From Pseudaestuariivita rosea (GTDB lineage Bacteria > Pseudomonadota > Alphaproteobacteria > Rhodobacterales > Rhodobacteraceae), in the NCBI RefSeq assembly GCF_017592335.1, contig NZ_JACNMP010000013.1, positions 28,421-92,420 on the forward strand: a DNA stretch of 64,000 nt, in the 5' to 3' direction. A program made the translations under genes and the position numbers. Each line of letters begins with the position of its first letter. Position 1 is the stretch's first letter. Under the pieces are notes generated by a model that was not told where the DNA came from, made no database searches, and worked only from the letters and a program-made list of their open reading frames with translations. Shown here one piece after another: positions 46,632-56,024 of this stretch.

Positions 46632-48231
46632 CACCCCTGCGCCTGCCGCCGCTACGCCCGCACCGGGGGCCTTTTCGCCCTTCGGTCATAAGGCCTTTGC
46701 GCTCCTTTGGACGGCAACACTGATCTCGAATATCGGCACCTGGATGCACGATGTCGGGGCAGGCTGGCTGATGACAACACTCAGCCCCAGCCCCGCCGTC
46801 GTCACATTGGTGCAGGCGGCGACAACGCTGCCGGTGTTTTTGTTCGCGCTCTACGCTGGCGCGTTGGCGGATCGGCTGGACAAACGGCGGATGCTGATCA
46901 CGATCAATGTGATCCTGTTCTTCGTCATCTCGGTGCTGGCCGTGCTGGTCTGGCTGGAGGCGATGACGCCGCTTTTGCTGATCCTGTTCACGTTGGCCAT
47001 CGGTACGGGGGCGGCCTTCATGGCGCCCGCGTGGCAGGCCATTGTGCCGCAACTGATCCCGCGCGAGAAGCTGAAACCGGCGATTGCGCTGAATTCCATG
47101 GGCATCAACATCAGCCGCGCCATTGGGCCTGCGGTGGCGGGCATTCTGATCGCAAGCGTCGGTCTGGCCGCGCCCTTTGCGCTGAATGCAGCCAGCCATG
47201 TCGTGATCATCGTAGCACTTCTGCTGTGGAAACCCGCAGTGGCGACGGGCACCCAGTACCATGGCCCGATCCTGGGCGACATGGCGACCGGATTGCGCCA
47301 CGTGCGCAACAACGAGGCGTTGCGGGCCACGGCGATCCGCGCGGGCGCGTTCTTTGTCTTTGCGTCGGCCTATTGGTCGCTGTTGCCCCTGATCGCGCGG
47401 CAGGCCGAGGGCGGTGGATCGCAGCTCTATGGTACGCTGATGGCGCTGATCGGCGGCGGCGCCGTCACCGGCGCATTGCTGTTGCCACGCCTGCAAAAAC
47501 GGCTGAGTTCGGACATTGCCGTGCGGGTGGGCACGTTCGGCACCATTGGCGCGCTGCTGATCATGGCGGTCTCGGCGGCGCCGCTCGCGCTGATGCTGGC
47601 GGCCTTTGTCGGGGGGGTGTCGTGGATCACAGTCCTGACCTCGTTCAACGTCTCGGCGCAGATGGCGCTGCCCAACTGGGTGCGCGCGCGCGGGCTGGCC
47701 GTGTTTCTGATGGTGTTCTTCGGCTCCATGGCGCTTGGCTCGGTGATCTGGGGGCAGGTTGCGACGGCCACTTCCGTTTCGGTCGCCCTGATCGTCGCGG
47801 CCGTTGGGCTGGCGCTTGGCATCGTGGTCACGCGGGGGTTTACCGTGGGGCAGGCGGAAACATCCGACCTGACGCCATCGGCGCTCTGGCCCGCCGCCCC
47901 TGTGCTGGCCGGAGGGCAAAGTGCGGACAAGCGGGCGATGGTCACGGTAGAGTATCAGGTGCGCGCGGATCAGACGGCGGAATTCCTTGCGACGCTGCAT
48001 CTGTTTTCCAAGGAGCGCCTGCGCGACGGGGCAACCCAATGGTTCGTGCACGAAAGCGTGGAGGCGCCGGGCCTGTGGATCGAAACCTTCCATCTGCCCA
48101 GTTGGTCCGAGCATCTGGAGCAGCACCAGCGTGTGACGCAGGACGACGCGGATATCCAAACCCGTCTGCACGCCTTCGATACGCGCGCCGATGGTCCCGT
48201 GGTTCGCCATTTTGTCAGCCCTGCCGAGTGA
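46615..48231 (+). CDS. MFS exporter of the EntS/transmembrane secretion effector type with extra C-terminal domain
   Basis: A 538-residue membrane protein: about 10-12 helices in the first 420 residues (GHKAFALLWTATLISNIGTWMHDVGAGWLM start, motif ALADRLDKRRMLI between helices 2 and 3), then a soluble domain of about 100 residues (VTVEYQVRADQTAEFLATLHL...RDGATQWFVHESVEAPGLWIETF) resembling a ferredoxin-like ABM domain. Probably exports a toxic product of the operon. Start at 46615 (MSSSGSTP) with GAGGAGA upstream. Confidence 0.85.
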   Translation: MSSSGSTPAPAAATPAPGAFSPFGHKAFALLWTATLISNIGTWMHDVGAGWLMTTLSPSPAVVTLVQAATTLPVFLFALYAGALADRLDKRRMLITINVILFFVISVLAVLVWLEAMTPLLLILFTLAIGTGAAFMAPAWQAIVPQLIPREKLKPAIALNSMGINISRAIGPAVAGILIASVGLAAPFALNAASHVVIIVALLLWKPAVATGTQYHGPILGDMATGLRHVRNNEALRATAIRAGAFFVFASAYWSLLPLIARQAEGGGSQLYGTLMALIGGGAVTGALLLPRLQKRLSSDIAVRVGTFGTIGALLIMAVSAAPLALMLAAFVGGVSWITVLTSFNVSAQMALPNWVRARGLAVFLMVFFGSMALGSVIWGQVATATSVSVALIVAAVGLALGIVVTRGFTVGQAETSDLTPSALWPAAPVLAGGQSADKRAMVTVEYQVRADQTAEFLATLHLFSKERLRDGATQWFVHESVEAPGLWIETFHLPSWSEHLEQHQRVTQDDADIQTRLHAFDTRADGPVVRHFVSPAE

Positions 48232-48241
48232 AAGGAATTGC

Positions 48242-48835
48242 ATGATGCTCAACAGAACACTCTCACGGCGTACAGCTCTGCTCGGCCTTGCCAGTGTTGT
48301 TGCCTTACCGGTCGCGGGGACGGCACGCGCCGACACACTGGACAGGCTACGCGCGGGCGGTCAGGTGATCTATTTTCGCCATGGCGCAACAACGTGGTCC
48401 GGCATCGACCGCATCGAATGGCCGCGCGACCGCCAACGCCTGCTGTCGGCAGAAGGGGTCAGCCAGTCGGAAGTGATTGGAGCTGCCTTCCGCGCCAAGG
48501 GCATACCGGTCGGTGAGGTTCTCGCCTCCCCATTCGCGCGCTGCCGCGATATGGCCGAAATTGCTTTTGGCCGGGTCGAGGAACGGATGGAACTTCTGGG
48601 CCTGTTGTCGGACGATGCCGGGCGAGCGGACCGGGTCGCTTACCTACGGGGCCTGTTGGTAAACGGCCCGACCGATGGCACCAATCGCATCGTAATCGCC
48701 CACCGCTCTAACATCGCGACCGTTGCCGGGGTCAGCTTGGCAGAGGGCGAGGCAGTCATTCTGCACCCCGACGGTCAGGGCGGTTTCAGCGTGGGGCAAA
48801 CGCCAATGCCCGACGAGTGGGCCGCAATAAGCTAG
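48242..48835 (+). CDS. Tat-exported histidine phosphatase family protein
   Basis: A 197-residue protein with a twin-arginine signal (TLSRRTALLGLASVVALP, cleavage after ARA) and the phosphoglycerate-mutase fold: VIYFRHGATTW holds the RHG phosphohistidine, and ASPFARCRDMAEIAFG plus VIAHRSNIATVAG the remaining site. A periplasmic phosphatase. AAGGA precedes the ATG at 48242. Last gene of the operon; its 3' side is where the transposon island begins. Confidence 0.85.
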   Translation: MMLNRTLSRRTALLGLASVVALPVAGTARADTLDRLRAGGQVIYFRHGATTWSGIDRIEWPRDRQRLLSAEGVSQSEVIGAAFRAKGIPVGEVLASPFARCRDMAEIAFGRVEERMELLGLLSDDAGRADRVAYLRGLLVNGPTDGTNRIVIAHRSNIATVAGVSLAEGEAVILHPDGQGGFSVGQTPMPDEWAAIS

Positions 48836-48921
48836 GTGTTTGATCCCAGGGTTTGATGGTGTGACGCTTTCGAGGGAACGGCAGTTCTCGCTGCCGCAAA
48901 GCCGCATCATTAATAGAGCAT

Positions 48922-49110
48922 GTGCAGCGAGTTCTTCACTGCGTGCGCGCACGGCAAAAGGCGGGACTACATCTTATCTTCCGACGCGAAGATGGAGAGA
49001 TTGTGCGGGAAGCACCGGATGGCACGCAAACATTGCTTGGCTATCGCGATGAGGATTACATCCGAGGCAAACGAAGAGCTGAGAGCAGGCATCGTGGAAG
49101 TAAAGGCTGA
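48922..49110 (+). CDS. Small hypothetical protein at the island edge
   Basis: A GTG-started 62-residue frame (VQRVLHCVRARQKAGLHLIF then RREDGEIVREAPDGTQTLLG and a basic tail). The middle looks like a genuine protein. No family or clear ribosome site. Overlaps nothing else certain; rest of 48836-49119 shows no other feature. Confidence 0.3.
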   Translation: MQRVLHCVRARQKAGLHLIFRREDGEIVREAPDGTQTLLGYRDEDYIRGKRRAESRHRGSKG

Positions 49111-49119
49111 CCGGCCAGG

Positions 49120-49750
49120 CTACCCGTCGTCCTCTACGGTGCGTTGTAGCTCGGCTATCAGGGCCTGTGCTTCGGCGGTAGGAATGTCTGTGGTCAGGCG
49201 CGCTATGCGTGGGTCCAGCGCCCGATAAACCGTCATTCTGGAAACACCAAGATCTCTTGCTATCTTGGGCCTTTGGTCGGCCAGCTTTGGCAAGTCGCCG
49301 AATTTCATCATCGTCGACTTGTTTCTTCCTACCTTTATAGGCACCTCTATCTCTTGCGGCATCAATGCCGGCACGTTGTCGATCCCGTATGAACTTCAAT
49401 TCCATGTCCGCGACCATGCCAAGAACGGTCACGACAAGCCGCCCCAAGTCACCAGCGGTCGTCACTTCCGGTTCTAGGATGCGCAACGATGCGCCTTTGG
49501 AATCAAGATCGTGAACCAAGTTGAGGACATCGCGGGTAGATCGACCTAGGCGATCAAGACGATGTACGACCAGCTCGTCACCTTCTCTCAGGAACTCCAT
49601 GATCGTTTCAAGTTTAGTTCTGCCATCGCGCGATGCGCCGGAACCCGTTTCGGAGCGGATGATTTCACACCCGCAAGCTTTCAACTTCTCAATTTGAATT
49701 TCGAGGTCCTGGCCCGATGTACTGACGCGGGCATATCCGATGCGAGGCAT
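49120..49750 (-). pseudogene. Serine resolvase/invertase, frameshifted in the C-terminal HTH (module 1)
   Basis: MPRIGYARVSTSGQDLEIQI has the catalytic serine; VVHRLDRLGRSTRDVLNLV and the helix E region follow, 160 residues in good order. Near 49270 the frame shifts: the expected helix-turn-helix IARDLGVSRMTVYRAL is read in another frame that ends at 49120. Without repair the DNA-binding domain is lost. It is divergent from the HTH and Tni genes, like the resolvase genes of Tn5053-type transposons, and probably resolved cointegrates. Confidence 0.8.
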
Positions 49751-49790
49751 TTCTTGTTCCGTAACAATAGGGTGGTTATCTGGAACATAC

Positions 49791-49972
49791 TGTCACAAAT
49801 GCCGTCGCGCCACTTATTTGTGACACTACGGGATGTAACATCACGGCGCACCATAAGGGTATACTCCATTGTGACGACAAACACAGTGCGCACTGGCAAG
49901 AATAGCGAGAAATTGGCCCTCTTTTCAGAATAACGACAATTACAAATCTATAAATTTGTCATAAAATCAGAT
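49791..49972. promoter_or_regulatory. res-like recombination/operator region of module 1
   Basis: TGTCACAAAT (49791-49800) and ATTTGTGACA (49816-49825) are perfect inverted arms with 15 bp between; related TTGTGACGACAA lies at 49869 and an ACAAAT/ATTTGT pair at about 49943-49962. They sit between the divergent resolvase and HTH genes, where a resolution site is expected. Confidence 0.5.
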
Positions 49973-50030
49973 ACTTGACTCGATTTGAATGGCAGCTTTC
50001 AATACCGCCACAATCTTGAAAGCTGTTCCA

Positions 50031-50252
50031 ATGACGGATGCCTACACTAAATTGAAACGCGACCTGCACAAAGCAGGCATATCTTTGCGATCCATTTCTC
50101 GCGATGTCGGCGTGTCGCACACAGCCGTTACCGATGTCGCGCGTGGTGCGCGGCGATCAAGGCGGATTAAACTGATCATCGCGGAACGACTTGGCACGGT
50201 GCCATCCAGCATTTGGCCCGAACGATATCAGAACATGGAAGGAATGCTATGA
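50031..50252 (+). CDS. Ner/Nlp-like HTH regulator of module 1
   Basis: A 73-residue DNA-binding protein (MTDAYTKLKRDLHKAGISLRSISRDVGVSHTAVTDVARGARRSRRIKLIIAERL...SSIWPERYQ). The same architecture and the tail PERYQ recur in the product of 57685-57906. Related to Ner of phage Mu, which regulates transposition genes. The start at 50031 aligns the two; an upstream ATG at 49989 is possible. Confidence 0.75.
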   Translation: MTDAYTKLKRDLHKAGISLRSISRDVGVSHTAVTDVARGARRSRRIKLIIAERLGTVPSSIWPERYQNMEGML

Positions 50253-50270
50253 GGACGCACTAAAATGACG

Positions 50271-50300
50271 AAAGCCCATGTGCTGTAACACATAGGCTTT
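50271..50300 (+). promoter_or_regulatory. Conserved HTH-tniA hairpin, module 1
   Basis: AAAGCCCATGTG (50271-50282), loop CTGTAA, CACATAGGCTTT (50289-50300): 12-bp stem with one C-A mismatch. The matching hairpin of module 2 (57919-57942) has AAGCCTATG/CATAGGCTT. More imperfect stems follow (50308-50337 and CTCGA/TCGAG at 50374-50387). No T-run, so an attenuator or binding site is as likely as a terminator. Confidence 0.6.
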
Positions 50301-50421
50301 CAGATGGTCTTGTGACGGTTTTCTCGTCGTCAACAAGATCATCTCCAACTCAAACGCAAAGTCAAGGCTGACACTCGATTTTTCGAGCCCCCTTGTCGTG
50401 CCTTGCCATCAGGAGACGATC

Positions 50422-52020
50422 ATGACCCAAAAAATACAGACCTGTGAAGAACGAGAGTGACAGCGAGCCTTTGACCTACGGGCGGCGCTCGCACCATTTT
50501 TACAGACAGGTTTCAACACCCGCGGGGCATTGCGAGACTTTTGCCGTGATCACCGCTGCTCAAAATCCACCGCATATCGATGGTTAGCACTAGCGAGAAC
50601 GGATGATCGGGCAAGTGTTCTGCGTCGGTCAAAACCTGGCCGCAAGCCGATGAGTATCATGCTCAGCGAGCATCATGAGCAAGTAATCCAACAGGTGCTT
50701 CGCAAAGAATTCCTGGTACGGAATGGATCATCGGTCGGCGGCGTTCTGGGTTCCATTAACACCGAACTAGAGGGCAGGGGGCTTCACAAGGTCAGCAAGT
50801 CTACCATTCAGCGACGGATCGAAACCATCCAGGATCGGTACCTCAAACGAAAACGCGTCGGAAGTACGGCAGCAAGGCAAGCGTTCCAGATCATTCGAGG
50901 CCGCTACGAAGTAAAGGACTCGTTGGCGGTTGTTCAGATCGACCACACGCTGTTGGACATCATCGTTGTCGATCAAATCTCTAAAGATCCAATCGGTCGC
51001 CCTTATCTCACCGTACTTCTTGATATTGCTACGCGAATGCCGACCGGCATCTACCTATCTATGGACGCACCATCGGCGGTAAATCTGATGATGGCGTTTC
51101 AGAGGGCCGTATTTCCAAAGGCTGACTATCTCCGCCAGATGGGCATTGACTTGGAATGGCCTGCCCATGGGCTTCCACTTGTTATCAGCAGCGACAACGG
51201 AAGCGATCTGAAATCGAAAGCATTCAATCGTTGACTTGCTCTATACGGTGTCGAACATGTCTTCCGGCCCGTCGCCCAGCCTCATCTCGGCGGGCATGTC
51301 GAGCGGTTCATCGGTACGATCCAAAAATTCGTCCATACACTGCCTGGAACCACTTTCTCCAACGTACAGCAAAAGGGAACATACAATTCAGAACAGCGCG
51401 CCCAGCTGACACTGTTGCAGGTTGAGAAACTCATCACCCTGTTCATCCTGCAGCAGCACGTTCATAGGAGCAATCGTCGAATCCAAACGACACCGATGAA
51501 CGCTTGGACTGCAAATTGGCATGAACAGGGCTTATTGCCACGACTACCTCAAGAACCTGATCGTTTTCGCCTCGACTTCTTGCCGTTCAAGATCTTGGGC
51601 ATCCAACGCGAAGGTTTGGAACTCTTTGGGATGTTCTATCGCTCCGAACATCTTCAAAAAATGAAGAACTGCGGTGTGCGGAAAGTGACCGTCAAATATG
51701 ACCCGACCGACATTCGAACTGTCCATTTTTCTGCGGATGATCGCATCTATTATGGTGCAAGAGCCGAGCATTATCCACGCTACCCACTTGCCCATCACGA
51801 ATGGAAAGAGCTAATCAGACGCCGCAAAGAACGTCTCAATCAGAACCTTCAAACGCCAGACCCGGCAACGGCCCACAACTTCAAGAAGCAGATTCTGGCA
51901 GAGGCCGCCAAACCGCGTCGAGCAACGCAGAAACCCTTTGATCGGTCGTTTTGCGCCGGGGTAGATATTCGGAATCTTCATCGCAGAGCCAGCGCCTTCA
52001 ACAGGGGCGGTGAGCAATGA
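50422..52020 (+). pseudogene. tniA: TniA/Mu-type DDE transposase of module 1, two in-frame TGA stops
   Basis: Start ATG 50422 follows AGGAG, but codon 13 is TGA (50458-50460); the same frame then runs CRDHRCSKSTAYRWLALART (N-terminal HTH), catalytic VVQIDHTLLD, SSDNGSDLK, a second TGA at 51232-51234, then GGHVERFIGTIQKF (catalytic glutamate) and the C-terminal domain to GGEQ. Apart from two TGA codons the whole 532-codon gene is collinear with the intact TniA of module 2. Either inactivated or read through. Confidence 0.85.
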
Positions 52021-52883
52021 GTCGTCGCTCTACGCAACGCTTCGCGGACATGTCGCAGGCGTCTGTTCCGGAACGTCTGGACTTCATCAAGGCTGGCGCG
52101 ATTTTCGAGACAAGCGCCCGTCGAGCATTCAAAGATCACCTCAAGGACATGGTGATTGCTCCCACACCTAGCGACGAAAAGCTGGTCTTCCTTACAGGTC
52201 CGGCAGGAATGGGGTTATCCAGTCTTCTCGCAGAGTTTTCAGGACAGTTCCCGCTGGCGGCGCATGGAGAAACCGGCCTTCTTTCGGCGCCAGTCATTAA
52301 TGAACATATTCATCCAAGCGGAGAGATCATTGACTACTGCGACGAACTCCGTGCGTCTCTTGCGATCCCTGGCTATGGCCCGATGGTAAGACAGGTTTCG
52401 TTCCAGAAGACACTTCATCTGCTTGGCGCATTGAACACCAGAGTGGTCATTCTTGAGGACTTCCACCAGACCTATAATTTCAAGAAACATCAGATGGTCG
52501 CTTACCAGAACTTCGTTCATCATCTGATTTCGAAATACGATATCCGTGTCGTTCTCAGCGGCGCTCCACAGATCTGGCGGTGGGCAATGGATGACGAGTA
52601 AACGCTTGGACGATCCATACATCTACAGTATCGGGCATGGGCGCCCCATGATGATGATTTCATAGAGTTTCTTGAGGGCTTTGAGCAATGGTGCCCGGTT
52701 CAAAAAGGCCGTGCGCTGTCGAGTGATCCAAAGTTGCGTAAGGCCATCGTCTGGAAGACCCATGGCGTCTGCCGCGAAGTCATGCGGGAATTGATCGGTC
52801 TTGGCATTTTTGCAGTCGCCTCCGGCAGTGAGCGTTTGGATATGGAAACGTGGGTTGCGTTCCGCGACCGAGACCTGGGCTGA
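52017..52883 (+). pseudogene. tniB: TniB-type transposition ATPase of module 1, in-frame TAA; degenerate Walker A
   Basis: Overlaps TniA by four bases. Frame MSRRSTQRFADMSQASVPER to MDDE, TAA at 52599-52601, then on in the same frame to FRDRDLG and TGA at 52881-52883 (288 codons). The P-loop is TGPAGMGLSS, with leucine where GKS/T proteins have lysine; the Walker B position reads VVILEDFHQ. The usual helper would recruit the transposase to target DNA. Confidence 0.8.
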
Positions 52884-53974
52884 TGCGGGTGACGCCATAC
52901 GCACTTGAAAGCCTATCGTCGTTCATAAATCGTGCAGCATCCATACAGCCAATGGATGTCCGCACATATCTGAGAACGGTGCTTTCGCCCGCATCCTCGG
53001 ATCAGTACATGAACATCCCAACCGATCTGGATGCGCTGGCAGACGGGCCTTTTCTGGGACAGCTAAATGCTGCACTCGACCCGCAAAAACGCCGATTGGC
53101 GATGATGACTTTGCAGGGTGCGGAGCCTGGTATCCACACAAAGTGGCTCAGGCGGGCAGGGGGGTGCAACATAGACGGCCGCGATCACTTTGGCGCGGAG
53201 CCGAAGTTGGCATGGTGTCCAAGGTGCCTTCTCAGAGACCAGCTTGATGGACATGATCAGTTTCTTCGTCTGTCGTGGCGGCTGATCACAAGGACCTTTT
53301 GCACGGTCCACCGAAGGCCACTTACCACGCATTGCCTAGCTTGCAACAGTCGGGAAGCTGGACCGGCATTTGCATTTGATGGCCGCATCGTATCGCTTAC
53401 TTGCAGTGCTTGCGGCTCAGTCTATGCCAGCCAACTCGGCCTTCCGGATATGTCCGGCACTACAGTGCTTGAAATCAAAGACAACCAGCGGGTACAGGTG
53501 GCTTGGAATGGCACAGTTCAGTTGGAACACGCACTGCAAAGAGGTCTTTCGGAACGATCAAAGGCAAAGAATAAGCGCGAGTTCCATGACTTTGCTTTCG
53601 CCTTTGCGAACATGTTGATGAAGGCTGATGGGCATCGCAATGCACCGATCGACTTATTCGTCAGTGCTGCGTTCCCGGCGCGCCGCAATCCCGGCAACAT
53701 TACATCCATGGACAGACCATACCGCGCATCTTCCATTGCCGTCCGACGCAAAACGCATGGACTGATGGCTGCGCTGTTCAAATGCCGTGTGAATCTGTTC
53801 GCCATCAAGGGGCTACAACAGGAACGGTGGGGTAGGGAGCAATTCAGATTTCAGTGCAGTAGCTCGCGACCTTGCGCCGCGCGCCGTACGCTGCTACGTG
53901 CTGTACGCGGAACACCGTCTGTTTTCTGCATCGTCCGGAGCGTTGCCTGCTTGGGCATCACTTGGACATGGTGA
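52883..53974 (+). CDS. tniQ: TniQ-type target-site protein of module 1 (3' end possibly frameshifted)
   Basis: A 363-residue frame starting at the ATG that shares bases with the TniB stop (TGATG). Zinc-finger cysteines are clear: AWCPRCLLRDQ, TVHRRPLTTHCLACN and SLTCSACGSVYASQ. In TnsD/TniQ proteins they bind target DNA. After about 53850 the sequence becomes unlike module 2's TniQ (CSSSRPCAARRTLLR), and another frame (53898-54287) continues with plausible protein, so a frameshift or recombination near there is likely. Confidence 0.75.
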   Translation: MRVTPYALESLSSFINRAASIQPMDVRTYLRTVLSPASSDQYMNIPTDLDALADGPFLGQLNAALDPQKRRLAMMTLQGAEPGIHTKWLRRAGGCNIDGRDHFGAEPKLAWCPRCLLRDQLDGHDQFLRLSWRLITRTFCTVHRRPLTTHCLACNSREAGPAFAFDGRIVSLTCSACGSVYASQLGLPDMSGTTVLEIKDNQRVQVAWNGTVQLEHALQRGLSERSKAKNKREFHDFAFAFANMLMKADGHRNAPIDLFVSAAFPARRNPGNITSMDRPYRASSIAVRRKTHGLMAALFKCRVNLFAIKGLQQERWGREQFRFQCSSSRPCAARRTLLRAVRGTPSVFCIVRSVACLGITWTW

Positions 53975-54287
53975 CATGTGGGGTATGCCGCCGCTTGCGG
54001 GCCAGCCTGGAAAGCTCGGCTGCGGTACACTGAGCCACGAGGTTGCCGACCCAACCGCACCTTCCAGCCCGACGGAAATCGGTACAAAGATTATCGAAGC
54101 TTACGTTAAACACTACTCCGCTTTTGTCGAACTTTTTGATTCGCGTGTCGCATTTAATCATTGGACGCGTCTAAACTGCGCGTCTGAGTTTGTGAGGGAG
54201 CGTAACGTGTACATCGTCACGTCGGACAACGGTGCAGGTTTTAAATTCGCGCCACTTGTCGCAGCGCGTCTTTCAAAAGTCTTGTAA
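53898..54287 (+). other. Open frame of unknown origin after TniQ
   Basis: MLYAEHRLFSASSGALPAWA and on to VYIVTSDNGAGFKFAPLVAA, 129 codons. It may be the displaced end of module 1's TniQ or a separate remnant. 54288-54420 shows nothing before the Tn3 inverted repeat. Confidence 0.3.
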
Positions 54288-54420
54288 TCAAGGTAGAACA
54301 ACGGACCGATGGTGATACACCAAGCAAGCTTCCGTCAACTCGCCCCCTTTATTGGAACTGAAGTGTGCCTGTTTCATCGTAATGCTAACCCAAAATACTC
54401 GTCTAGATCACACTATAGAA

Positions 54421-54461
54421 GGGGTCTGATCCGGTAGGGGGCAGGATCGTACGTTAGCGTC
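54421..54461 (+). repeat. Tn3-type terminal inverted repeat, left
   Basis: Begins GGGGTCTGATCCGG and ends TACGTTAGCGTC. Reverse complement matches 55984-56024 except A/C near base 9 and G/A near base 18. Confidence 0.88.
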
Positions 54462-54466
54462 GATTG

Positions 54467-55900
54467 TCATCGCATTTTCCACCTGTATTCGCCCGTGAGC
54501 AAAATATGTGCCCATCCGAGAGGTGAGATGTGTGACAGAAGCTCTGGTAAGCAGTCCAGGCCCGCGCGATTTCGCGCGGCTACGGCATGTCCCAGGTGCT
54601 TGGTATTCCAGTAGATGATGATCGCAGCTAGTAGGTTCAGTCCAGCCATGCGATAGTGCTGGCCTTCGGCGGTCCGGTCGCGGATTTCACCCTGACGGCC
54701 AATGCGCAAAGCGTTTTTCAAGGCGTGATGCGCTTCACCTTTGTTGAGGCCGATCTGGGCGCGACGCTGCATATCGGCATCGAGCAACCAGTCGATGATG
54801 AACAACGTCCGTTCAATTTTGCCGGTCTCGCGTAGAGCGAGCGCGAGTTCATGTTGACGCGGATATGATGCAAACTTTCGCAGGAGTTGGCTGGGCGGCA
54901 TGACGCCTGCTGCCATTGTGGCAACGGAGCGCAAGATATCGGGCCAGTTTTTGATGATCAGTTTTTCCCTGATCTTGCCACCAATCAACCCGCGCAATTC
55001 CTGCAGTGCTGACGCTGGATCAAAGTGGTAGAGCCGCTTTGATGGCAGGTCTCGGATGCGGGGAATGAAGCGATAGGAAAGCAATGCAGTTACGGCAAAC
55101 ACGTGATCGGTGAAGCCTCAGGTATCGGCGTACTGTTCCTTTATCCGACGACCCGTCTCGTTCATCAGCAACCCGTCGAGGATATAGGGTGCTTCATTGA
55201 CGGTAGCCGGAATGTTCTGGGTAGCAAACGGTCCAAACTGGTCGGAGACATGGGTATAGGCCTTCAAACCCGGTTCGTTTCCATATTTTGCATTGATCAG
55301 GTTCATCGCTTCGCCGTGACGGGCCGCTGGGAAAAACTGCCCATCGCTCGATGCAGTAACGCCGCCGCCCCAGTACCGTGCCATGGGCAGTTTTGATTGT
55401 GCTGCAATGACCATTGCCAAGGCTTTATTGATGGCATCGCTTTCAACATGCCAGCGCGAGAGGCGGGACAGCTGGAAGTAATCATGAGAGCTGGTGGCTT
55501 CGGCCATCTTGCTCAGCCCGAGATTCACGCCTTCGGCCAGGAGAACATTCAGAAGACCAATGCGATCCTTACATGGCGCGCCAGTACGCAGATGTGTAAA
55601 GCTGTCGGTGAACCCGACATCATCGTCCGCCTCCTGCAACAGGTCCGTAATCCGCACTGGAGGCTGGCGGCTGTACAGATCGAGAACCAACTCTTGGGCG
55701 TTCTCTGGTGTTGCCGCCGTCAACCGGTCCACTTTGAGAACACCGTTTTCGATTGATCCGCCTGGGATCGCACCGGTGCGGGCGGCTTTGGCGAGACGCT
55801 TCATGCCATCAACAAGGCGCGTCTTCCGATCTGCAAGCCAAGCCTCCGGCTCAAAGGGAATAGTCAGACGCGGCGATGCTTTTGCAGCTTCCAGTGGCAC
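54467..55900 (-). pseudogene. tnpA: Tn3-family transposase TnpA, 5'-truncated, one in-frame TGA
   Basis: Frame from about 55900 (PFEPEAWLADRKTRLVDGMK, middle of a Tn3 TnpA) to KEQYADT, then TGA at 55120-55118 where related proteins have glycine, then GFTDHVFAVTALLSYRFIP to the family C terminus SHISPLGWAHILLTGEYRW. The N-terminal half, about 450 residues, is absent. The catalytic DDE core is interrupted by the stop, so it is inactive unless read through. Confidence 0.85.
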
Positions 55901-55983
55901 AGACGCCTATATTTCTCGCTGGTTCAGAGATATGAAAATAGGCTCGGAGTCGTCGCTTACATCAATCTGCGAGAGTTGATGCG

Positions 55984-56024
55984 GACGCTAACGTACGATC
56001 CTGCCCTCTACCGGAGCAGACCCC
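55984..56024 (-). repeat. Tn3-type terminal inverted repeat, right
   Basis: Reads on the minus strand GGGGTCTGCTCCGG to TACGTTAGCGTC, the partner of 54421-54461. It directly abuts the open frame of the E2/SEC-C fragment. Confidence 0.88.

Larger units (their letters stand above)
54421..56024. mobile_element. Internally deleted Tn3-family element
   Basis: Bounded by inverted repeats of 41 bp (54421-54461 and 55984-56024) that start GGGGTCTG and differ at only two positions. Between them is only the second half of a Tn3-type transposase gene (54467-55900). The flanks TAGAA (left) and AGATG (right) are not a 5-bp target duplication, so the element has been rearranged since insertion or moved with other DNA. 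Confidence 0.85.

Noticed and set aside
46618..48336. A long minus-strand open frame (572 codons) and a long +1 frame (512 codons) over the MFS gene
   Set aside because: Both are rich in arginine and histidine or alanine-glycine-arginine repeats without motifs and mirror the high-GC codon pattern of the true gene at 46615-48231.
50458..55120. Reassignment of UGA to an amino acid in this genome
   Set aside because: Many intact genes in the window end with TGA in overlapping ATGA or TGATG arrangements, so UGA is a normal stop; isolated lesions are the simpler explanation.
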